DNA of 64,000 nucleotides, taken from Bacteroidota bacterium (lineage in GTDB: Bacteria; Bacteroidota; Ignavibacteria; Palsa-1295). Position 1 is the stretch's first letter, and the number at the start of each line of letters is the position of its first letter. Where the stretch lies: assembly GCA_030706745.1 (NCBI GenBank), contig JAUZNX010000001.1:124001-188000 (forward strand), in the 5' to 3' direction. The notes beneath the pieces are model-generated. The model was not told the DNA's origin and searched no databases. It worked only from the letters and a program-made list of their open reading frames with translations. The position numbers and the translations under genes are program-made. Below, one piece after another: positions 58,461 to 64,000 of this stretch.

Positions 58461-60398
58461 TCACTGGCAGGTCTTCACGACGCGCACCGCGATTCGGCGA
58501 TTTTGTTTGCGCGCTGCTTCCAGTTGCTCCGCCGAAACACCTTTGGTCACGGTCTTTTTGCCCTTCTTGCCCTTTGTCACCTTCGTACCTTCGGGTTCTG
58601 GAATGAGCGGTCGCGATGAGCCATAACCGACCGTGCGAACGATCTTGTTGGAATCGACGCCTTGCTCGATGAGCCACGCCTTCACACGCGCCGCGCGCAT
58701 ATCCGAAAGCTCTTGATTGCGCTTGGGATCGCCCTCGCCGCTGGCATGTCCCTCGATCTCCACGTTGATATCCTTGCATTGATCGACCAGCGCTTTGATG
58801 CGGTTGAGATTCTCGAGCGTGCCTGGCACGGTCATGTCGAAATTATCTGTGTTCACGATGAAGAGCACGCCAGGGAAATTCGTCACGGTGTTTACTGGTG
58901 GTTTTGGAGGGCATCCATCCGGCGGGACGCCCGGGATGAGCGGGCATTTGTCCAGCTTGTCGTTAATGCCGTCGCCATCGGTATCGGCCTTGAGTGGATC
59001 GGTGTGCGTATTGAGTACTTCCTCGCCGTCAGTCAGCCCGTCGCCGTCGGTATCGGCTTTGAGCGGATCGGTATGATACTTCATCACTTCGTCACCGTCG
59101 TTCAACCGGTCACCATCGGTATCGACTTTCAGCGGATCGGTGTGATACTGGCTCACTTCCTGCCCATCGGTCAGGCCATCGCCATCGGTATCCGGCTTTG
59201 TCGGATCGGTGTGGTATTTCAGCACTTCGTCGCCATCGCTCAGTCCATCGCCATCGGAGTCGAGCTTCGTCGGTGAGGTATTGTACTTCTGGACTTCATC
59301 GCCATCGGTCAAGCCGTCGCCATCGGTATCTTTATTGAGCGGATCGGTATGGTACGTGGTGACTTCTTCGCCATCTTTCAGACCATCACCATCGGTATCG
59401 GGATTATGTGGGTCGGTATGATAGGCCTTTACTTCCTGTCCATCGCTCAGTCCATCGCCATCGGAATCCGGATTCAGCGGATCGGTATGATAGACCATAA
59501 TCTCTTCCTGGTCCGTCAGGCCATCACCATCGCTATCGGCTTTGAGCGGATCGGTGTGGTACTTTTTGACTTCATCATAATCCGAAAGCCCATCGCCATC
59601 CGTATCCGGATTGAATGGATCGGTGTGATAAATATTCCGCTCTTCGGCATCGGTCAGGCCATCGTGATCGGAATCGAGATTGCCGAAGATATAGTAGCTG
59701 AAGCCGAGGCCGAACGTGGCGAAGACATCCTGCGCGTGGCTCGCCGTTGGTGTGGGATCGGAAAAGTCATCGAGATAGTCCGTGCCGGTCAGGTGCAGCA
59801 AGCCTTTGCCGTTGAATGTGGCATCATCGGTGATGTACATCTCGAATCCCAGTCCAGCCACTCCGCCAGTGACATTCTTTTGGTAAACGTTATTGCGGTT
59901 GTTCGGCAGCGCAAGCTGCTGATTGAGATTGCGCGGCTCGAAATTGAGGAATTCCACTCCACCGATGAGATACGGGACGAATTTCTGAGTCGGGAAGAAA
60001 TTGACCGAAAGCATCGCCTGATATCCGATGTGACGGATCGCATTGATCTCCTCGCGCGCCACCTGACCACCCGTATTCGGATACACGCCGGTGCCAACGC
60101 CGCCACCGAACGGACCAAAATACTGCGGATAAGACTTCAAATTTTGTTCGTTTGTTTTGTAGCGAAGTTGTCCGCCGTTCACAGCCAGATGCACCGAAAG
60201 CGCATCGATGACATTATAACGAAAGAAGGCATCCCCCGAAAACCAGAATTGATTGTCGGTGAAATTGCCCCAATACTTGTTGCCCTCCGCATCGAACCCA
60301 AAGGACAATCGTCCGGGATAGCTCTGCGCGGTTGCGTTTGATAAAAAGCCGACGACAGCGATCAGCGCGATCGCCATAAAGGTGACTCCCTGTTTCAT
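58461..60398 (-). CDS. OmpA-family protein with thrombospondin type 3 repeats
   Basis: The 645-residue protein has a signal peptide (MKQGVTFMAIALIAVVGFLS), an N-terminal beta-barrel domain (about 30-240), ten 23-residue TSP3 repeats (about 242-471, each near 'DTDGDGLTDGDEVxKYHTDP') with an eleventh partial one, and a C-terminal OmpA peptidoglycan-binding domain ('VDQCKDINVEIEGHASGEGD', 'NQELSDMRAARVKAWLIEQG', 'RQNRRIAVRV-like' end). The Asp-rich repeats bind calcium. It should tie the outer membrane to the cell wall. Extra Lys-rich residues ('KGKKGKKTVTKG') interrupt the last helix of the OmpA domain. Confidence 0.92.
   Translation of the reverse strand: MKQGVTFMAIALIAVVGFLSNATAQSYPGRLSFGFDAEGNKYWGNFTDNQFWFSGDAFFRYNVIDALSVHLAVNGGQLRYKTNEQNLKSYPQYFGPFGGGVGTGVYPNTGGQVAREEINAIRHIGYQAMLSVNFFPTQKFVPYLIGGVEFLNFEPRNLNQQLALPNNRNNVYQKNVTGGVAGLGFEMYITDDATFNGKGLLHLTGTDYLDDFSDPTPTASHAQDVFATFGLGFSYYIFGNLDSDHDGLTDAEERNIYHTDPFNPDTDGDGLSDYDEVKKYHTDPLKADSDGDGLTDQEEIMVYHTDPLNPDSDGDGLSDGQEVKAYHTDPHNPDTDGDGLKDGEEVTTYHTDPLNKDTDGDGLTDGDEVQKYNTSPTKLDSDGDGLSDGDEVLKYHTDPTKPDTDGDGLTDGQEVSQYHTDPLKVDTDGDRLNDGDEVMKYHTDPLKADTDGDGLTDGEEVLNTHTDPLKADTDGDGINDKLDKCPLIPGVPPDGCPPKPPVNTVTNFPGVLFIVNTDNFDMTVPGTLENLNRIKALVDQCKDINVEIEGHASGEGDPKRNQELSDMRAARVKAWLIEQGVDSNKIVRTVGYGSSRPLIPEPEGTKVTKGKKGKKTVTKGVSAEQLEAARKQNRRIAVRVVKTCQ
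58986..59675 (-). repeat. Ten tandem 69-base TSP3 repeat units
   Basis: Exactly 690 bases contain ten 23-codon units, each coding for a calcium-binding 'D(S/T)DGDGL.D..E' loop and a 'YHTDP' linker. The bases 58959-58985 hold the start of an eleventh unit. Copies differ mainly in the four to six variable positions. It is protein-coding, not a CRISPR array. Confidence 0.9.
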
Positions 60399-60539
60399 GC
60401 GTTTAGGGTTTAGGTGTGCCTCAAGAACTCAATATTTCCAGACGGCAAACCCAACCGAAATCGTGCCAATCCCAAGTGCTTGCATGAGACTTGAGAATGA
60501 GAGCAAGACGGGATCAATCTTTAGCGGCCGAGACCATCT

Positions 60540-61037
60540 CTATCGATGGATGGTCAGACGAGCGCTGTCCAGGGCCGAAGTAATAGTAGGATGCGCGACT
60601 TGCTGGCGCAGGAGACTATCTTCGGAAATGGTTGAGCTTGAGGGTTGGGAAACCTCGGACGAGAGTGATTTAAACGAGTGGGTCTGCATCGGTTGTTTCG
60701 AGGGAGTGCTCGTACCCAATCCGGTTGGCGATTCGTTGCGCTCGATAACGGCATCCGGGCGGTGCGGAGTCTGAATAAGTGTTGGAGATGTCGTTGGTGT
60801 ACCCAGCATGAAGTACAATACACTGGCCGTGGCCGAACCCAGCGCAAGAACGATCGCCCACTTCGCTGCCGCCGACCCAAACAATCCAAGACGAGCGACT
60901 GGTGGTGGCGCGCCAGAAGTCAGCTTCTGCATAAGCGATGCGGATGGCGTATTCGCGGGTTCATGGATGCGCATCCGGTCATGCTCGAATGCACGGTCGA
61001 TCAATCGTTCTGTATCCGAGTCTTCAACGTGTTTCAT
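60540..61037 (-). CDS. Putative anti-sigma factor
   Basis: The 165-residue protein has a hydrophilic N-terminal cytoplasmic part of about 50 residues (beginning 'MKHVEDSDTERLIDRAFEHD'), one membrane helix ('AAKWAIVLALGSATASVLYF' at about 57-77) and a Pro/Ser/Thr-rich periplasmic tail. It overlaps the ECF sigma gene stop by four bases, the classical sigma/anti-sigma arrangement. No zinc-binding HxxxCxxC motif is present, so assignment rests on topology and position. Confidence 0.6.
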   Translation of the reverse strand: MKHVEDSDTERLIDRAFEHDRMRIHEPANTPSASLMQKLTSGAPPPVARLGLFGSAAAKWAIVLALGSATASVLYFMLGTPTTSPTLIQTPHRPDAVIERNESPTGLGTSTPSKQPMQTHSFKSLSSEVSQPSSSTISEDSLLRQQVAHPTITSALDSARLTIHR

Positions 61038-61639
61038 GTCGTTTCCTTTTCACGCATGCTCCGCTTCGCCCTCTGCGTGAGCCGCCGTTCGACCAATACT
61101 TTAAGATCGGCGCGCGCACGCGAAGCGCGCGTCCAGATCGCATTCGGTTTCTTGCCCAGCAATTTGGCAATCTCTTCGAAGCTATAGCCGCTATAATAAT
61201 GTAAGACCAGCACCTCTCGTGAGCCGAGTGGCAATGCTTCGAGGCACTCCAGCACGATTTGCTCCTGCCCGGACAGTTCAACATCGTGCGACGAGCGCGC
61301 ACCCAGCAGTTCCGAATTCGCATCCAACGGCGACTGCACACGTCGATGCTTCAGATAATCGAGTGCGAGGTTGCGTGCGATTCGGAAGAGCAACCCGATG
61401 AAATTCTGCACCCTTGCCGGTTGCGATTGCGCTCGCATGTCGATCACCTTCTCCCACATCGCCTGCGTGATGTCTTCGGCAGCCTGCGGATCTCCGAGGA
61501 GCTTTGCGCAATAATAAAAGATTTTTCTGTTGTGACGCTCGAAAAGATGTGTGAAAGCGCGCTCTTCGCCACACAAAAACCCTTGAAACAACTCCTCATC
61601 ACTTGCCTGGGTGATCGCGATCGAGGCCTTGGGAGTCAT
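61034..61639 (-). CDS. ECF sigma factor
   Basis: The 201-residue RNA polymerase sigma-70 factor has region 2 ('EERAFTHLFERHNRKIFYYC', 'AEDITQAMWEKVIDMRAQ', 'IGLLFRIARNLALDYLKHRR') and region 4 ('LPLGSREVLVLHYYSGYSFE', 'EIAKLLGKKPNAIWTRASRA'). A longer frame from 61735 is less likely, since the conserved part begins after residue 40. The downstream gene encodes the probable anti-sigma. Targets are unknown. Confidence 0.9.
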   Translation of the reverse strand: MTPKASIAITQASDEELFQGFLCGEERAFTHLFERHNRKIFYYCAKLLGDPQAAEDITQAMWEKVIDMRAQSQPARVQNFIGLLFRIARNLALDYLKHRRVQSPLDANSELLGARSSHDVELSGQEQIVLECLEALPLGSREVLVLHYYSGYSFEEIAKLLGKKPNAIWTRASRARADLKVLVERRLTQRAKRSMREKETT

Positions 61640-61757
61640 GGAAGGGATAGGTTTCAGAAGTCGAACGCGAGATGCCCGGACCTCAACATGTGGTCCGGTT
61701 GGCAATCCGACGAATGTAAACGCGCTGGCATCCATCCTTATTCCTGGTTCTTGTCAC

Positions 61758-61828
61758 CATGACGATTGAGGCGACGCATTCCTTACATTGGTTTTTCGTG
61801 TAAGGATTAGCCCGCCCCAATCGTCATG
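61758..61828. repeat. Two-tier hairpin in the divergent intergenic region
   Basis: Outer arms CATGACGATTGAGGCG (61758-61773) and CGCCCCAATCGTCATG (61813-61828) pair over 16 bases with a single mismatch. Between them TCCTTACA / TGTAAGGA (61780-61787 and 61799-61806) form an inner stem. The element sits 64 bases before the TolB-like ATG and about 120 bases before the ECF sigma ATG, so it could be a cruciform, a leader RNA structure or a binding site. Confidence 0.6.
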
Positions 61829-61891
61829 CGGCACGAAATCGGTCGGGGACGGAAGCCATCCGACGCAGTGTTCAATTTTTCAATCCATACT

Positions 61892-62998
61892 ATGTTTACA
61901 CGGACATTTCTTTTCCTCCTTGTCGCTTCGCTGCTCGCCGCAAGCTGTCGGGACAAAGTTGGGCCTGTTGATCCACCCGGCGGACCTCCCTCTTCGACAT
62001 CCGATGAAGGCATGGGACGACTAGTCTATAATGCAGGGGACATCCGAGTTAGAGATGGGTTAGGCCCGGTAACGCTCATCGACTCGATCGGCAGTTTTAT
62101 TCGTAACCTACAAGCGACCTTGCCATCGGTGAACACAAGTGGCGTCTGGAGTTGCGGTGACGGCCGATTCGTTTGGATTGCCGTGGACACAACTTGGCCG
62201 AATGGGGTGAATGACGTAGTAGTAACCAACAATGCTGGAACCCTCAATTCGATTGTATATCAAGATTCTGGAGATGCCCTCGTGGCATTCCCAATTATTT
62301 CGCCGGATGGCTCGCACGTTGCGATACTGATGCGAGGAGGTGCGCCAGCCGGAAGCAGAAGACTTCTCGTCATGACGCTGCAATCGTCCGGAGACAGCGT
62401 GGTCGCGGTGGATCCACACTTCGTTTCGACATTTGTAGCACAAGCGGCAATTCCATGCTTCTCGCCAGATGGGACCAGAATTGCCTTCCTCGACAATTCC
62501 GGTAGTGATCAGTGGGGCAATCTTGTGGTTAGTACGATAGATGGAAGTTCCGCGACCACGATTGCGACACATGTCATTGGCGGTGGAGATTTGGGTCTTT
62601 GGACTGTCGACTGGTCCAAATTCAACAAACTCGCTTTCACCGACGGCGGGCTCGTCAGGGTGATGAATTCTGACGGCAGTTCACCTATCCTGATCGATAC
62701 TGGAGTCATCCCAACCTGGTCCCCAGATGGGAAGACCCTTGCGTATTCGAGTAGTTCGTCTTCGGTTGGGGGAGATATTATGCTCACCTCGGATCTCGGT
62801 GCTACCAAGATCAATCTCACGAATGATGCGCTTAATAATGCCTTCGCCTCCTGGTCGCCGGACGGCAAGAAGATCGTCTACACGCAGAACTTCACGTCGA
62901 CGATCGACGTAACGCCTTCGATCGTCTCGATCAATATAGCAACACACTCGAAGAAGACGCTTGCAGCATCCGGTTATTTCCCGATATGGCTTCGGTGA
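61892..62998 (+). CDS. TolB-like beta-propeller lipoprotein
   Basis: The 368-residue protein begins 'MFTRTFLFLLVASLLAASCR' (lipobox 'LLAASC'). It has a Pro/Gly linker and then PD40-like propeller blades: 'AFPIISPDGSHVAILMRGG', 'IPCFSPDGTRIAFLDNSGSD', 'IPTWSPDGKTLAYSSSSSSV' and 'ASWSPDGKKIVYTQNF'. It is TolB-like in fold but lipid-anchored and free-standing. It ends 31 bases before the outer membrane barrel gene, so they may form an operon. Confidence 0.85.
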   Translation: MFTRTFLFLLVASLLAASCRDKVGPVDPPGGPPSSTSDEGMGRLVYNAGDIRVRDGLGPVTLIDSIGSFIRNLQATLPSVNTSGVWSCGDGRFVWIAVDTTWPNGVNDVVVTNNAGTLNSIVYQDSGDALVAFPIISPDGSHVAILMRGGAPAGSRRLLVMTLQSSGDSVVAVDPHFVSTFVAQAAIPCFSPDGTRIAFLDNSGSDQWGNLVVSTIDGSSATTIATHVIGGGDLGLWTVDWSKFNKLAFTDGGLVRVMNSDGSSPILIDTGVIPTWSPDGKTLAYSSSSSSVGGDIMLTSDLGATKINLTNDALNNAFASWSPDGKKIVYTQNFTSTIDVTPSIVSINIATHSKKTLAASGYFPIWLR

Positions 62999-63029
62999 AA
63001 CGTTGATCACATCGGAAGGTAATAACACT

Positions 63030-64000
63030 TTGACCGCTCCACACCTTTTTGTTCGACTTCCGGCGCTCCTGAAACGGGCGCCGGTTGTCCTCGTTCTGGT
63101 CTGGCTGATTTGCGCCCCTATGGCATCGATTGCCCAGCAGGACAGCCTGCACTCGTTCTCGCTCGGACCTACCATATCATACACGTTTGGGTCTCCGCTC
63201 AATGTCCATCGCGCGATCATTAATAGGTTTGGCTCGAGCGGTCTGGGTACGTCTTATGCCCACACGTTCGGCGCAGGAGCAGAGTTGGATTTCGCGTCGC
63301 TCTTCTCGCATTACATTGGCCTTTCGCTTCTCGGTCAATATGAGTCGAGCGTTGGTGAGTTCACGTCTGACGGTTACACTTCATCAGACAATTCCTTGTC
63401 CACACCCGGTACACAGCAATTTCATCTCTCGTCGCGCTATGGGACTGCGAGCCTAACCGGCCTCGCAGCCTACCATCTTTCTCCAAGTGTGGATGTTGGT
63501 CTCGGCTCGCAGATGGGATTGCGCGTGCAGAATGCGCTAACAGATTGGCGAGAGATACTCACTCCATCGGGCGCCACGTTTACAAACGGCAGCACGAGAG
63601 ATACCGTCGCGACAGGCAGCGCGATCAGCTCCGGCGCATTCCGGGTTGCGATTCCCGCATTTGTGGGATACTCTGTTTCGCTTGGTGGTGGAATCGCTCT
63701 CAAGACTCGGCTCTTTGGCTTGGCGGACATCACGGAAATACTTGCTGGCTATGCCGGCGAGAGTTTCAGTGCCGGAATTTCCGTCTCGCTTCTGTTTGGT
63801 ACGAGCAGCTCGAACGCGAGCAGGAACGCGGCCATCGCACCGAAACCAATTCAGAGATCTGTAATCGTCAGCTCCAAAGATTCTATCGTTGCGAAGCCTG
63901 TATCTGCCGATCACATTCATGCCTCGATCCATCTCGAAATCAATGGTGTCACCGCAAGGAGCGCGACCGTTCGCGAGGTCGATACCCTCATTGAAGAATA
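63030..64000 (+). CDS. Outer-membrane beta-barrel-like protein, 5' part (cut by window end)
   Basis: A frame begins at TTG 63030 (GGAAGG nine bases upstream) and stays open for 323 codons to the window edge. The N-terminus 'RAPVVLVLVWLICAPMASIA' then 'QQDSLHSF' is a signal peptide. The following 220 residues alternate polar and hydrophobic residues as in a barrel ('HSFSLGPTISYTFGSPL', 'FGAGAELDFASLFSHYIGLS', 'GVLGAG-like' turns). The visible end (about 295-323) reads 'SADHIHASIHLEINGVTARS' and may lead into another domain. Class and function cannot be told without the 3' end. Confidence 0.65.
   Translation, partial: MTAPHLFVRLPALLKRAPVVLVLVWLICAPMASIAQQDSLHSFSLGPTISYTFGSPLNVHRAIINRFGSSGLGTSYAHTFGAGAELDFASLFSHYIGLSLLGQYESSVGEFTSDGYTSSDNSLSTPGTQQFHLSSRYGTASLTGLAAYHLSPSVDVGLGSQMGLRVQNALTDWREILTPSGATFTNGSTRDTVATGSAISSGAFRVAIPAFVGYSVSLGGGIALKTRLFGLADITEILAGYAGESFSAGISVSLLFGTSSSNASRNAAIAPKPIQRSVIVSSKDSIVAKPVSADHIHASIHLEINGVTARSATVREVDTLIEE

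Noticed and set aside
58986..59675. CRISPR array
   Set aside because: The repeat is in frame, encodes calcium-binding TSP3 loops and has no spacers.
59349..60341. Plus-strand 330-residue frame over the OmpA gene
   Set aside because: It exists because the TSP3 repeats and barrel have regular codons; residues are repetitive and without a domain. The minus-strand gene is certain.

Overview
The window comes from a bacterium of the FCB group. The best fit is the Bacteroidota/Chlorobiota neighbourhood, for example Ignavibacteria- or Kapabacteria-like lineages. Evidence: a complete type IX secretion (T9SS) sorting tail on a large surface protein (41980-44568) and a relic of another (32935-33048); choice-of-anchor-D (HYDIN/ASPM-like) domains; a TPR-LuxR regulator; many short lipoproteins; a periplasmic tricorn protease; an OmpA protein with thrombospondin type 3 repeats; and a TAnnTTTG-type promoter element. 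Composition looks moderately GC-rich by eye. No rRNA, tRNA, CRISPR array or complete transposon was seen. The species is inferred, not proven.

Layout. 0-2.8 kb: the end of an SPFH/prohibitin-like gene, a two-gene unit with a SHOCT protein, then a decayed toxin-antitoxin patch bounded by a second, diverged copy of the mutS 3' end. 2.8-9.2 kb: housekeeping genes mutS, an AlkD-like glycosylase, ybeY, a Smg-like gene and an acyl-CoA dehydrogenase. 9.4-14.3 kb: a lipoprotein, an orphan HlyD-type adaptor, and a GT4 / (alpha/alpha)6 / GH130 carbohydrate unit. 14.4-18 kb: a pair of exported TldD/TldE-like proteins. 18.1-22.5 kb: an operon for unsaturated uronates (GH105, KDPG aldolase, RraA-like, KduI/IolB-like, exported protein, KduD-like). 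22.6-25.9 kb: a MacB-type permease, an unknown protein and a DnaB-like protein without a P-loop.

26-29.5 kb is the accessory region. It holds unknown genes separated by three copies of one hairpin repeat, and a predicted toxin-antitoxin pair whose toxin has an ADP-ribosyltransferase-like look. This is the best candidate for something undescribed. 29.5-35 kb: recJ, a TIG-like lipoprotein, a His/Asp-rich lipoprotein, arsM with arsR and its operator, and vapBC. 35-38.3 kb: a run of VOC (glyoxalase-fold) genes, a YCII/DGPF gene and a collapsed VOC pseudogene. 38.5-44.6 kb: an anchor-D protein overlapping a TPR-LuxR regulator, a GlxA-type regulator and the T9SS cargo protein.

44.6-47.1 kb: an ArsR / SRPBCC / methyltransferase / SRPBCC / reductase operon. 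47.2-51.1 kb: two families of tandemly duplicated lipoproteins. 51.1-53.1 kb: an ECF42-like sigma factor with two YCII/DGPF proteins. 53.2-61.6 kb: tricorn protease, anchor-D lipoprotein, methyltransferase, TSP3-OmpA protein and an ECF sigma / putative anti-sigma pair. 61.7-64 kb: a two-tier hairpin, a TolB-like propeller lipoprotein and the start of an outer-membrane barrel protein cut by the window edge.

The functional themes are envelope and secreted proteins, uronate and mannoside-type sugar use, DNA repair, and several small stress or detoxification operons under ArsR/ECF control.
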